This document shows, one piece after another, positions 12,602 to 23,204 of a DNA stretch of 64,000 nt. Under the pieces are notes generated by a model, which did no database searches, was not told the origin of the DNA, and worked only from the letters and a program-made list of their open reading frames with translations. Made by a program: the position numbers and the translations under genes. Positions within the stretch are counted from its first letter, which is position 1, and the number at the start of each line of letters is the position of its first letter. Origin of the DNA: Sphaerulina vaccinii (Eukaryota; Ascomycota; Dothideomycetes; Mycosphaerellales; Mycosphaerellaceae); the NCBI GenBank assembly GCA_022570795.1, contig JAKUDP010000025.1:1379001-1443000 (forward strand), given 5' to 3'.

Positions 12602-13986
12602 ATGAAGTCCACCTCCGTCCTCATGGGTGCCCTGCCTCTTGCTGCGGCTTTCCCAGCACGCCTGCTTGAGCAGATGAAGAACGACCCAAATGTGGAAGCC
12701 CGTGCCGCTGATGTGATGGCTCTTGCCAAACGTCAAGCAGGTGCTGATGCCGCAACCGCCCTCTTCGAGGCTGTTCCTACATTCGATGCAACTAAGCAAT
12801 ATATCGATGTCAGCGCCGGCAGTGGTCACGAATGGCAAGCCCCAGGGCCTAACGATCTTCGTGGAGAGTGCCCAGGTCTCAATGCCTTTGCTAACCAGTA
12901 AGGACATAATTCGAAATGACCAAGATCTATCGCTAACAGTTTATGCAGCGGCTTCCTTCCTCGCTCTGGATACGCAACTGTCCAGCAATACATCGATGTC
13001 ACAACATCCGTCGTCGGTATGGGAGAAGACTTGGCAGGCTTTTTGGCTATCCTCGGTGCTTTGATCGACAGTGGAGACTTGATGGCATGGTCAATTGGTG
13101 GCACTCCACCACCTGGAGTTGGCGGCCCTCTCGCACAGGGCGGCAACGGCCTCATTGGCAGCCACAACAAGTACGAGAACGATGTCTCACCAACGAGACC
13201 TGATCTGTACCAGGTTAGTGGTATGTTCCTTATTTCACGAGGCTAGATGCTGACTTTGCGCAGGCTGGCAACAACTACATCACACAACCTGGTCAATTCC
13301 AGGAGCTCATCGACGCCAACCCAGGCGGTTTCGTCACCTTGGACGGGCTTACCCAGCACCGCTCCAATCGCTTCGACGCCTCTATCGCCAACAACCCATA
13401 CTTCTTCAACGCACCATTCCCAGGTCTTCTCGTGCAATCTGCAGCTTTCACGTTCATCTACCGCTTCATGGCCAACCACTCTGCAGAGAACCCAGTCGGA
13501 GACCTTTCTTATGATGTGATCAAGAGCTGGTTCGCAATCACAGGCGACAATGGCAACTACCAGGCCAACCAAGGCTACGAGCGTATTCCAGACAACTGGT
13601 ACCGCCGCTCTACCGTCTCTACCTACACCATTCCATACTTCCTCGGTGACACTGTCGTGGCTGCAGGCCTTCACCCAAAGTTCTTGGACATCGGAGGTAA
13701 CCTCGATGGCAAGACTAACAACTTCGCTGGTGTTGATGTCGCGAACCTCACTGGCGGGGTCTTCAACTCTGCCGATCTGCTCAAGGGCAACAACCTTGGA
13801 TGCTTCGCATACCAGACTGTTGCTCAGATCAAGTCGGACTTGATCCTTGATGATGTGCTCAACTCGATCCAGTCGGCTGTTGGATCTGTTGTTACTCAAC
13901 TTGGATGCCCTCAACTCAAGGCAATTGACGAGGCACAATTGGAGAAGTTCCCTGGCTACCAGAAGGCTCCAACCTTTGGCAAGTAG
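12602..13986 (+). CDS. Secreted heme-thiolate peroxidase (chloroperoxidase/unspecific peroxygenase family)
   Basis: Extracellular heme enzyme of the Peroxidase_2 family, which uses H2O2 for halogenation or oxygen insertion. Exons 12602-12897, 12949-13213 and 13264-13986 join in phase to 427 residues. MKSTSVLMGALPLAAA is a signal peptide. The heme ligand Cys lies in GECPGLNAFANHGFLPRSG, with the intron inside the codon for His. The family's distal acid and metal-site region is recognisable as HNKYENDVSPTRPD. The residue before the ligand Cys is Glu instead of the common Pro (ECP for PCP). The length matches the longer branch of the family. Expression and substrate are not evident. Confidence 0.88.
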
Positions 13987-14410
13987 ACTTTCTCCTGCTA
14001 GAGTATGAGAGAAATAGGGCGTATGTTGCATAGCGGGGGTTATGGAATGTAATGACTATAATGTATTCTACGACTTCAAGTTCAAACTCTTTCACACAAA
14101 CTCTTCGCTATCAACCTCTCACTTTCCATGACCTCCTCGTGCTCGTCCTCTCGGGCCCATTTTTGGCATGATTAGTCAGCGTTGGTCTTCCTAAGTTTTC
14201 TTTACCCCTTGTGCTTTCTCATCTCGCTCGCATCACCTTCATTGAACGCTTGAAAACAACATCAGAACGACGTGTTGTCGGAAAAGACATGCCACTGGCC
14301 AGCTGATGCCTTTGCACTTAGTCGAACAATGCATGTCTCACGTCCGAGATGATGCCGTTTGCTGTCTTATGAGACATGCTAGCAAATTCGAGCAAAGCCA
14401 TGCTTCGACG
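13987..14410. other. Intergenic region, nothing recognised
   Basis: Terminator side of the peroxidase gene and promoter side of the coiled-coil gene. No features recognised. Confidence 0.4.
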
Positions 14411-15935
14411 ATGGCACAAACACCAGCCTCTGGTGCACATGAGGTAAGTGAAAGCCTCTGTCCCATGGGCATTGGAAGAGTTTGATCTGGTTCGAATTGT
14501 TCTATTGCACGCCACGAGGCGCTCTCATGATGTCTGTCTCCGAGGTGGCCACGAACGACAAATCTGTTTCTACGCCTTCAACTTCTCTCGGCTATCCGAG
14601 TATCCAAGATCATCAAGCGCAGCTGGATCAGGATGACGACGAGCAGTATAGCATGTCTACCGCAAATTGATTGAGCCTGCCGACTTCGTTCGCAAACAGC
14701 GTGGTGTGATCATTAGATTGCGACAACAGACTGAAGCGCTGCATAATACGTACAAACGGAAGTATGAAGAGATTGGCGAGGAGCTTAATACGGAAAGGAA
14801 GAGAGTCTGTAACACTCAGCAGAGTCTTGTTGAGCGGGAGCACGCCTGTCAAGCCCTGACGGCTCAGCTTGACCTTGCGAACAAGGATATCTGCAAGCTG
14901 AAGCAAGAGGTCAGTCAGAATGATGCGAGCCTTACCGTCGCGAACGATTTGAATCAAGAACTTGCAAAGCAGGTCAGGCGCACAGCCTCGAAGAACTTGC
15001 TGTTGAACAACAACCTGAGCTCAGCACGAGAAGAACTTGTCACTTCAAATAAGAGCCACGCGACTATCAGTCACGCGCTCGAGGAAATGACATCGAAGCA
15101 TAGCGAGTCTATCGCTGAAGTGGCGAACCTAGAGCTGGATCTGGTGGAGATGAAGCAGACACAAGACGAGCTCGTCCAGATCAAGCAGGCCCTCCAGGAC
15201 GAGCGAGCAGCATCTGCTGCTTTGAAAGCGCAGTCAGCGCTCTCCGAGTCGGACAACAGCCGACTATCCAAATGCCTCACCGAAGCAGGAACCATCATGC
15301 AGGACTTGCGACAAGAAGTCTCGGAAGCCAAGGACTCACTCGCCACCTCGGAGACCGCATTGGAATCAGCCCACGACATGAATGCGGAGCTTCGCTATAA
15401 GCTTGACAAGGAGGAGCAGGTAAGTCCCGCACTTCGAGAGTCATTGGCCAACGAACAGCATCTTCATCAAAAAGCTGTCCTCGAACTGGGAGAGTCTCGA
15501 AAGCAGTGTCAAGGTGTTGCTCATGATCTTTCATCGAGACGACGAATGCACGACAGAACCAGTAAATTATTAAATAATGCACGGGCATCACTGGCACAGG
15601 AGAAGGAGCTTCACTCTTCGAAAAACGCCGGGCTTGTCGCGGAGAAGCAGACCAACTTCAATCTCCAGGCCATAGTCGCCGATACTCAGCGACACGAACA
15701 GAAAATGTTCCAGGAACTGTCACAGTCTCAACGACGATGTGAAGAGCTTTCATTGAGCAAGGCAGCACTGATCAAATCGGAGAACGAGACGAAGGCATTT
15801 CTGCAGTCGAAGAACCAGGACTATTGCATGCAGAATAGCATTTGTGGATCCAGCCTTCTCTACATCCATCCAGGCTACCATCGTATCGACCGTGATCTGC
15901 GAGATATTTCGAGCGTTGTACTGATTGGGAAGTAA
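14411..15935 (+). CDS. Coiled-coil protein of unknown function
   Basis: I do not recognise a family. The body (from about 14667) is a nearly uninterrupted coiled coil of some 400 residues rich in Glu, Lys, Gln, Leu and Ser, resembling myosin-tail or golgin-like rods. A likely gene start is the ATG at 14411 (MAQTPASGAHE); a 208-nt intron 14444-14651 (GTAAGT to TATAG) then joins in phase to HVYRKLIEPADF. The last 36 or so residues (from about 15827) lose the heptad pattern and lie antisense to the vWA gene, so the natural C-terminus may be missing. The model of the first intron is tentative. Confidence 0.55.
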
Positions 15936-16709
15936 GTGCAGGCAAGCGCTGTTTGTGACGGTACCGAGAAACTCGAAAACACCACTTCTCGCGCCATGGT
16001 CCATGCGATTGATCACACAGATGACTTGGGCGATCTTGGGTCCATCTCGCAGTAGGTGAGCGCCCTTTACCCAATCGGCAAATATCGGTCCACAGCCTTG
16101 GTAGCTTCCAGCTAGAGCGAGAGCAGCTCTCTCAAGCGGGTTCTCCTTCCATCGAGGATCAATGCCGTAGTGAGGAGGAGCATCTGCATATAGCATGATA
16201 AGTGTCTTTGCATCACTTCGCATCAGCTCGTAGGATTTGGCAAGGCCAGTCTTGATAGCTTCAGGCCAGCTGCCGCCTCCCTCCGGACGAAGATTACGTG
16301 CCATTTTACGTAGATCTGGCTGAGAGACAGTCTCGTCGGCAGTGAGCCAACCACTCCATACCAGGAGCTCACGCTCTGAGCAGTCATTGTCTCGGTAGGC
16401 CAGGATGCCAATCCTCCTGAAGCAGTTCGTAAGCTTCGACATTGCTATAACCTGGGGCAAGGCTTGATTGAGGGCATCGAGATAGCTGCCCATCGATGCT
16501 GTAGCATCGGCCAGGAAGAGGAGATCGTACTCCTGGCTGGTGTTGTGGTTCATGACCAACTTCTGGTTGGTGGTAGTGGCGAGGTTGTCCATATTCGCAT
16601 CAGAAGTCGTTGTCGATATCCGAGCTTCTTGTGCGATCTTCAGGATCTTCGAAGTTGTTGTAGTTGGTTCTGTGGAAGTCGAAAGGAGGAAGTCCCAAGT
16701 CATAGGCAA
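15750..16709 (-). CDS. vWA-domain protein, probably truncated at the C-terminus
   Basis: Single frame of 319 residues. Residues about 60-290 form a von Willebrand factor A domain: YDLLFLADATASMGSYL contains the MIDAS sequence DxTxS, and RIGILAYRD, GGGSWPEAIKTGL and LIMLYADAPPH are the later metal-site and strand motifs. Fungal relatives as I know them go on for several hundred residues after the segment VAWMDVEKAGS. Here only about 30 unrelated residues follow, and these are antisense to the coiled-coil gene. The upstream 50 residues are low-complexity and Thr-rich; a later Met (MDNLATTTNQK) may be the true start. Protein-protein or metal-dependent adhesion function is inferred from the domain. 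Confidence 0.7.
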   Translation of the reverse strand: MPMTWDFLLSTSTEPTTTTSKILKIAQEARISTTTSDANMDNLATTTNQKLVMNHNTSQEYDLLFLADATASMGSYLDALNQALPQVIAMSKLTNCFRRIGILAYRDNDCSERELLVWSGWLTADETVSQPDLRKMARNLRPEGGGSWPEAIKTGLAKSYELMRSDAKTLIMLYADAPPHYGIDPRWKENPLERAALALAGSYQGCGPIFADWVKGAHLLRDGPKIAQVICVINRMDHGARSGVFEFLGTVTNSACLHLLPNQYNARNISQITVDTMVAWMDVEKAGSTNAILHAIVLVLRLQKCLRLVLRFDQCCLAQ

Positions 16710-17280
16710 AGATCTGGTTGACTCACATCAATGAGTCAAATTCTGGTTTGGGAGACCGCCCTTTCGAGTGAGGACCTGAACCAAACTTTGATTGAGTTTT
16801 GGCTCTCACCACCGACTCGGAAGCTATAGAAGCACTGCATTGACCGAAAAGGCTCTCAGAGAGCAAGTATCTCCAAGCAGTCGAACTTTTGAAGTCCGGA
16901 CTACAGCTGTGAACTCATTGGCCTAGTCACGACTGGCCGTTGAGGGACAGACCGATATGAAGAGTACTGCAGCATGCAAGTAGTACTGCATTGCTGTACA
17001 CACATTCCTCTCTACTCGACTTCCACGTGGTAAGTTCTTTAGCGATTTAAGCATATCGTAGGAAATGCTATGTCCTCACTTTCTACATTAGGCACCAGCT
17101 GGACCTCAGTATATATGTCACACTGCTTCCTCGATCCTCAAAAGAAATCACATAACTTCAAAGAAGTCAGACAGATTCCTCTCCAAAATTCACAACATAT
17201 CACGCTGCTTCAAGCATACCCAACTCAACAACCACAAGAGCCACACCAGACAGAGAAGCATACTCATATATCAAGACGAG
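16710..17280. other. Divergent intergenic region, nothing recognised
   Basis: Lies between the vWA gene and the BTB gene, which are transcribed away from each other, so it should hold both promoters. The 200 bases before the BTB start are rich in A and C, as in many fungal leaders. Confidence 0.4.
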
Positions 17281-18111
17281 ATGTCTTCTATCACATCAAC
17301 ACCCACCTTACACCTCGCAAAGCAGAAAGAACTCCTCTCTGTCATCAGAGGAATCCATGGGAACAACATGTACATCCAGGCGGGATGCCCATTTACCAAC
17401 GACGAAGCCTTCCTTCAAGAACAAGCCGAGCTTCAGGAGAAGAAAGCTCAACTCGAAGCCTGCGGTATCAGTGTCCCGAGAAAGTTTCTGGCAAGATTCT
17501 CCGGACTGAGCACCCAAGCAGAGGACGAATACAATTTCAGAATCGTCCACGGAAGCAGAGTGTGGAGAAACGTCCACAAGGAGGTGATTCAGCTACACTC
17601 GCCTATCCTCGGACGTATGGCCAACGCAGCTGGACCAAGGGAGGTAATGGCACCGGTGCCACAGATTGAAGTGGACTGGTCTAAAGACCCAAAGGATCCT
17701 GTTGTTCTCGGACTCATGGCACAAGCCACGCTAGCCAAGGAGGCACAGATGCCGCGACTTGACTTGTCTCACGATCCAGAGACAGCTATTGAGGCGCTCG
17801 TGGAGTACATGTATGAGATGGATTACGATGGCGATGATCTCTTGCTGCACATCAAGGTCATGATTCTAGCAGAGAAGTACGAGATGTCAGATCTGGTGAG
17901 CCTGGCTATCGCCAAATTGCGCGACGCTCTCCGCCCATGCTGTGACAGCCAGAGCATCGAAGCGGCTTATGTGATGACGGTGTCTCAGGGAACTGTTTAT
18001 CGAGTTATGAAGGAGGTACAAAAGTCGATCTTTGATTATATGGATGCATATCCGGAGCGGTTCTGGGTCGAGGCCAAGTTGGAGGATTCGCGAGGGCCAA
18101 TGCTGTGTTGA
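17281..18111 (+). CDS. BTB/POZ-domain protein
   Basis: Single-exon protein of 276 residues. The BTB fold begins near residue 83 (EDEYNFRIVHGSRVWRNVHKEVIQLHSPIL), with the typical exposed-strand, helix and S-P-x-L pattern. The second part (ETAIEALVEYMYEMDYD, then HIKVMILAEKYEMSDLVSLAIAKL) is the usual end of fungal BTB domains. An N-terminal helix of about 80 residues precedes it. Such proteins commonly act as substrate adaptors of Cul3 ubiquitin ligases or as dimerisation modules; the partner cannot be named here. Confidence 0.82.
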   Translation: MSSITSTPTLHLAKQKELLSVIRGIHGNNMYIQAGCPFTNDEAFLQEQAELQEKKAQLEACGISVPRKFLARFSGLSTQAEDEYNFRIVHGSRVWRNVHKEVIQLHSPILGRMANAAGPREVMAPVPQIEVDWSKDPKDPVVLGLMAQATLAKEAQMPRLDLSHDPETAIEALVEYMYEMDYDGDDLLLHIKVMILAEKYEMSDLVSLAIAKLRDALRPCCDSQSIEAAYVMTVSQGTVYRVMKEVQKSIFDYMDAYPERFWVEAKLEDSRGPMLC

Positions 18112-18298
18112 ATGATATGTCATGCGATGTATACCAACTAAGCAATCGAGAAGAGCTTGGTGCTAGTGAGGGAAATGATCAGGCGATTCGGAGAAGGTGT
18201 TGGCAGCTTTTGGACTTTAGAGATTGAGAAAGGAACAGATTTCAGGAGAGTGAAGTGCTTTCGTAGTCGATCATAACAAGATTCCACTCCAACACTTC

Positions 18299-18817
18299 CT
18301 ATTTCGCATACAATTCTGCTGACAACTGCACGCATCATGGTCAGTACAATATGCTCACGCTAGGACTTCTGATACCAGAGATGCTGTCTAACTCACCAGT
18401 GTCTTCACTGCTGATTGCCATGTTGGATCTAATACTCCGGTTTCCATCTCGTTATCACGTTTCCGCCTCTTTGTGAAGCAGTTATCGATCTATACGACCT
18501 CATCAGCCCCACGCATGCCAGCTAACGACATCAACATACATTTGCTATGATGATCTGCCAGATTTTGACAGCAAGCATTCCATCTTATACAAAGCTGCCC
18601 GTCTCTTGGTCTCTGCTACCGTTGGACGGTAGTAATCGGGACCTTTGCCGTGCCCCTGACAGCTTTCTGCGCAGCGGTCTGCGCCTGGTAATTAGCATGT
18701 AGGCTTCAAAGATAAGGGCTTAGAATAATACGTACCTCTTGGACAGTGAGTATGACCTTGCATTGGTGGATACTCGCAAGTCGATAGGTTACATGTGGTC
18801 GTGTTCGTGGAGGGCAT
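18299..18817 (-). CDS. Small Cys/His-rich protein 1
   Basis: Found by splicing, not by a long frame. Exon 18736-18817 encodes a start MPSTNTTTC and the pattern C-x4-C-x9-HxHC; after a 51-nt intron exon 2 (from 18684) adds CAESC and DYY. Two endings are possible. The frame may run on to a stop at 18545 (73 residues), or a donor at 18619 may splice through a 15-nt micro-exon (18540-18554) to exons 18397-18489 and 18299-18325 (93 residues, ending SAELYAK); all phases agree in the second model. Exon 1 resembles that of the gene at 19132-19520. No signal peptide. Zinc binding is a guess from the Cys/His spacing. Confidence 0.42.
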
Positions 18818-19131
18818 GTTGTTGACAGATTGAGTGATGACAGTCTCGCTTTCCGCATTGACTCTGCTCACTTTATATGCGTTCTGCTTGTTTGTGTTTG
18901 CGTGGTTGGTACTGCACACAAATCTGCGTAAACCATTGTGATCTAGAAGCAGCGTTTGGTCTGGCTCGCAGGCTCGAAAGTGTGTAAAGACATGTCATCT
19001 TTGAGAATTGTACGCACCACGCTGAGTCAAAACATACATACGATTAATGCCTTACTGCAACCTTTGATCCATAGAGCCCTCAAGAATAGCAGAACGATCT
19101 CCAAAACCAAGCATGCCAATTTCACACCATA
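18818..19131. other. Spacer between the two small Cys/His-rich genes
   Basis: No gene recognised. It contains the presumed promoter of small gene 1. Confidence 0.4.
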
Positions 19132-19520
19132 TCACTTCCTCCCAACAGACCTAGGATCTAGAACTCATCAGCCACGACCCTCTAAAAAGCCAGAATATGT
19201 AACATACGCTTAGAGCAATGAGCCCGAAATACCTGGCATCCTGAATGAGAGCACTTATCTGTCCTCAGTCAGTCTTGGTCACTCACCACTAACGGTCCTT
19301 CGAAGTTGTCACTTACGATCCGTACAGTAGCTTGAGCCTTGAGCGTGAACCCCACGATGGCAATTCTGCGATTTACAGCCATCTGCAAGCATTCGTCAGC
19401 TTTGGTCTATATATATACTCAGTCTTAGTGTTGGGGATACATACGCCCTGCGCAATGGTAGTGGCCTGACATTCGAGAGTTCTTGCATCCTTGCCACGAA
19501 CAGCTGAACCTGGAGGGCAT
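19132..19520 (-). CDS. Small Cys/His-rich protein 2
   Basis: Four short exons (19445-19520, 19317-19382, 19208-19258, 19132-19157) join in phase to 72 residues. Introns are 50-62 nt with normal GT-AG ends. The protein has ten cysteines and several histidines in repeated Cx4C/HC-type blocks: FSCSWQGC, GHYHC, GCKSQNCH, YCTDHKCSHSGC, HCSK. It starts MPSRFSC like small protein 1 and shares its C-x4-C-x(7-9)-HxHC core, so the two look like diverged tandem copies. No signal peptide is present. A metal-binding role is plausible but unproven. Confidence 0.5.
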
Positions 19521-19967
19521 GTTGAGTGAGGATCGGGGTGCTTTTGATAGAGATTTCGAAGTTTCGTTCAAGCTGCTCGATTTCGTTTACGTGGTTCCTA
19601 CTGATGATGATGAATATGGATCTGAAGCCTTGCGTTTTTCGATCTGGTCCCTAGACTTGTTGAAGAGTGTGACAATCTCGTGCTTTGGCTTTCTCCCAAG
19701 ACCAGGATCGATTCTGCTCAATATATATGCCTATGACAATCTTGCTGATCTGCTTGATTACAGATCTAGATCACCACAACAGAGATGTTGATCTTGTCTC
19801 GTGCCTCGCGTGCCCATCTTGTGCTCGGAAGATCGTTGATCTTTGAAATGATTAGCGAAGGCAGCAAGCGTCGATATCGATCTATCCAGAAATCAGCAAT
19901 GACTGTGCAGCGTACCTTCTGCTCACCTCTACTGAGGCATCACATACCCTTTCACCTCACCTACCTG
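19521..19967. other. Intergenic region, nothing recognised
   Basis: Promoter side of small gene 2 and the region before the solitary structured-RNA copy. A CATA element at about 19943 sits 25 bases before that RNA. Confidence 0.4.
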
Positions 19968-20119
19968 CAACGATCAGTCTTGGTCGAGTGGTGAAAACGG
20001 TAAGTCGTCAGCATAGCTGATGCTTGGCCATAAGGCTAACTTGCCTCCAGGGGTTATGAACGTCGGTCATGACACCCCAGTCGTAACACTTTCCCAGTAC
20101 TGCTGGTGCTGGTTGTTTT
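19968..20119 (+). ncRNA. Solitary copy of the structured-RNA family
   Basis: A 152-nt unit matching the array at 28.9-32.1 kb. Its 5' strand CAACGATCAG pairs with CTGGTTGTTTTG at the 3' end through nine Watson-Crick or G-U pairs. It contains a tRNA-type A box TGGTCGAGTGG (19980-19990) and the family hairpin GTCGTCAGC-ATA-GCTGATGC. It ends in TTTT (20116-20119) with a second T-run just after. It lies 9 kb from the array, next to unrelated genes, and this supports a family of separate genes rather than a local satellite. Confidence 0.65.
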
Positions 20120-20397
20120 GCTTGCTTTTTTGGCTCCAATTTCTTGACACCTTTCCAAAAGTCGACGCTGTAAGACTTCAGTAAGATATCAGCATGCTAT
20201 TCGACTTACCGCTGAAACTTTTCCTCCTGTTTGATGTTCCACGCTGATCATTAATTTATGCTATGCCTTTGTCCAGTCCCATCCAATCAGTCATAATACA
20301 TATATGTAAGTGTAAAAGAGCATCTCCATGATGCCCCTCGACTGAACATGCACACTCTCTCGGCGTTCAGCCACTCTACCTCTTGAGAAATGCTTTC

Positions 20398-21686
20398 CTA
20401 AGCATAATCAGGAGCAGCACCACCTGGTATAGCCTGCGATCCTGCGTGCCCGTTGCCATCCCTCATCTCCATCAAAGTCTTGGGGAAGTATGGCTCTACA
20501 CCCCAATTCCTCAGATATGCTCCAGTCTTCTCTATCCTCTTGATCTCGCGCTGCACACCCCAGCTGTCACCTTCTTCTCGGAAACGTCCTTTGACTACAT
20601 CGACCATAGCTTCATCTAATCGTCCGTAGAAGCTCTTCCTCTCCAAGATATCGTCTTCGTCGCCATTCTCTAGACCTCCGTGGCTATTCAAGTTTCCGCC
20701 TAGCTTCAAGAGAAGGTCGAATGCGAATCGTGGGCCAGACGGTAAGGCTGACAGGCGCGAGATGTCGGGCAGGAACTTCAGCATACATGCTGAGAAGCTG
20801 GGTGTGGGGAGAGAGTCGTTCAGGTCGTCCTGCAGGCGGTGGAGGTCGAAGTTTACGATTGTTATCTTTCGGTCGAGTTGAGCGTTGAGCGTCGCGGCTG
20901 CGTGGGTTGGGGAGGATGCGTGAGAGGCCGAGTCCATGATTTGAGCGATCCCGGGAGGTACATCTGATTAAAGTTAGTACGAGGTCAGGAAGTATCTCTG
21001 TCCGGCTCCCTCAAACACAACTACTACGCCGCGCTTCTCCGTGGCATGGTGGTTGCTCAAGTTCAAAGAGACTTACCTGGTCTCAACCCTCTCTTGTCGA
21101 TCCACGCATGTACTTCATTCTGCTGTCTCTCCAAACTTGAGATGTACGCCCTCAGATCCGCAATCTCGCTCTCCAGACCCTCAATCTTGTCTGAGAATGG
21201 TCGCACTGCCTGATTGAAGGCTTCGATAAGCAGATTGGGCGCAGCTTCAGTCTTTGCTGACGTTGCACTGGGCGCCATATTCTCATAACCATTGTTGCCA
21301 CCACTCATACTTGCGCCGGCTCTCGTCCGATCAGGCAGATCCTGACTTTGACGATATCCTCCTCCGTTTCCGTATGATGATGATGTCGGCTGCTGAGATC
21401 CAACTTCGACAGGACGATCGCGTCTACTGTACATGTCCGTCTCCTTGCCCAAAGCGTCGTTGCTATGTCCTATCCGTGGACCCTGCTCGCTGTGCGCACT
21501 GACTGGTACTCCGTCGTGTTCGTAGTCGTCACTCACAGCTCTGTCGCGTGGTGGCTCGGAGTGGGCGTACTGATCGTCGTACTGGGCGCTGTTGGTCTTA
21601 CTGTCGTGGCGCGAGTCGTGGTTGTCGACGTAGGATTGCGAGTTGGATCGGCTGCGACTGCGAGAGAGGCGCTTGAAGAAGACCAT
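20398..21686 (-). CDS. Disordered coiled-coil protein, unknown function
   Basis: Exons 21077-21686 and 20398-20963 join in phase to 391 residues across a 113-nt intron. The first 140 residues are disordered (Ser, Arg, Asp, Gly rich, with an RSRSRS stretch near residue 10). Residues about 150-200 form a short coiled coil (KIEGLESEIADLRAYISSLE) that ends in HAWIDKRGLRPDVPPG. The C-terminal half is mixed helical with no motif I recognise. Calling it conserved would need a search. Confidence 0.7.
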
Positions 21687-22378
21687 TGTTCGTTCTTCTC
21701 TGCTTCGTTCTTCTCTGCTTCAGATGCGGAAGGCTGGACGCGAGGGAAGTTGGAGGGATGAAGCTTATTCTACCATCAAGAGAGAGGTTGGTACAGTAAG
21801 AACAGCGCTTTGATGGTATTTGGGAGTCAATTCGGGAGAGGTTGGGTGTTGGGCTGAAGATACACAAAATGCGCGAGGGTGGGAAGAGTTCCACAGAGAG
21901 ACAGGGGATCGATATCTCTCAGTTTGACATGTATCGCATACTCTCTGCTGTGCGATATGCTGACTATTTCTACAGTTCTGTTTCTGTCGTACCAGACTAC
22001 TGCAGGAACAACTTCATCTTCCACGTTGTTCAATGCGAATGTCAAGTCAATGCCTCTTCCCCACGAGCCGGCGCGAGAAGAAAGATGGAGAAATGGTCAT
22101 AGCTTCATCGATATCAAAAAGTCTAAACGACTACCCAGCCACTTCAACCTCATCTGCTCCCGACAATGCCTTTGCTACATGTACAGGACGCGCGGTCTGG
22201 CATCAGCATGTCGCCAGCGACTGACACGTCGCTCCAAAGTTGGCAGTACGCATCTTGTGGTTCTGTGCGACTGATCGCAGGTAGGGATGTTTTCTAGCGC
22301 GGACATGGGTCAACCAACTTGACGAAGCATTGAACCTTTCATGAACTTCGTGATGCTCATAGCCAACAGCCCATCAGG
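21687..22378. other. Divergent intergenic region, nothing recognised
   Basis: Separates two genes transcribed away from each other. A direct repeat TTCGTTCTTCTCTGC occurs about 21690-21719 in the leader of the coiled-coil gene. No other feature was seen. Confidence 0.45.
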
Positions 22379-23089
22379 ATGTTCCTCCATCGCCAACTAC
22401 TGAGAATCGCACCAAAGAGATGGACCACCATCGCAGCGATAGGTCGGCCACGAACTTCTCAGCCTGCCATTCGATTCCAGCATTCTCAGACAATCGCCAA
22501 TAATCCTTCGAATGAACCCCGCGACTACTTGCCAGGCGCTGGTACTCCACCATATGAGAATGGATCACAGCTTTTGGAGGCATCTAAGAACGAGCAAGTT
22601 GGCATAGATGATGCGAGAGCTCTTCTACAAAGGTCATACCTCAGACTCAAGGATCTACCTTTTGAAGAACGAACGGCTGCGGTCGCCGACGCAGGAGCTA
22701 CCAGTGTGTTGAAATGGGGGGACGTTGGAGGGGGAAATAGGTGGGACAGAGCCTGGTACATCCTACAGCTGCAAGATCGGGCAGGCGAAGCTAAATTGCT
22801 GGACCATTTGTACCAGAATGTTCACGCGCAGCATCGATACATGTGGTTGGCAACCTTCCGTGAGGATTCTCGACTCGGCAAGTTGCATGCTGACAGTTCG
22901 CACACCCAGGCTGTATGGAGGAGAATCGCAGAACAAGAAGAGAAGGAGACCAAGCCTGAGTCGAGGGTCTTCTCGAAACGAGTGGACGATCAACCAGAGT
23001 GGAATATAAAGATGGCTGAGGCGAGAGTCGAACTCAAGAACAAGAAGAAGGAAAAGAAGAGACTGGAGAGATTGCAGCAGCTGGAATGA
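22379..23089 (+). CDS. Probable mitochondrial protein of unknown function
   Basis: Single-exon protein of 236 residues that I cannot place in a family. The first 50 residues lack acids and are rich in Arg, Ser and aromatic residues (MFLHRQLLRIAPKRW), as in mitochondrial presequences. The middle is acidic-helical (WDRAWYILQLQDRAGEAKLLDHLY), and the C-terminal 35 residues are a Lys/Glu-rich helix. Its end converges with the NmrA-like gene, 115 bases away. Confidence 0.65.
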   Translation: MFLHRQLLRIAPKRWTTIAAIGRPRTSQPAIRFQHSQTIANNPSNEPRDYLPGAGTPPYENGSQLLEASKNEQVGIDDARALLQRSYLRLKDLPFEERTAAVADAGATSVLKWGDVGGGNRWDRAWYILQLQDRAGEAKLLDHLYQNVHAQHRYMWLATFREDSRLGKLHADSSHTQAVWRRIAEQEEKETKPESRVFSKRVDDQPEWNIKMAEARVELKNKKKEKKRLERLQQLE

Positions 23090-23204
23090 AATAATATGAC
23101 CGGAGTCCACTGATCATGCAGGCAGAGTTTGCTTATCAGTCGACATGCACCTTCATACACTCCAGCCTTCCCCACGGCGTACAAGTCAGACAAAACCTTC
23201 CTCG

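Noticed and set aside
13243..14031. 262-codon minus-strand frame opposite the peroxidase exon 3
   Set aside because: It is the mirror frame of a strongly codon-biased exon; the plus strand has domain, signal peptide and splicing support.
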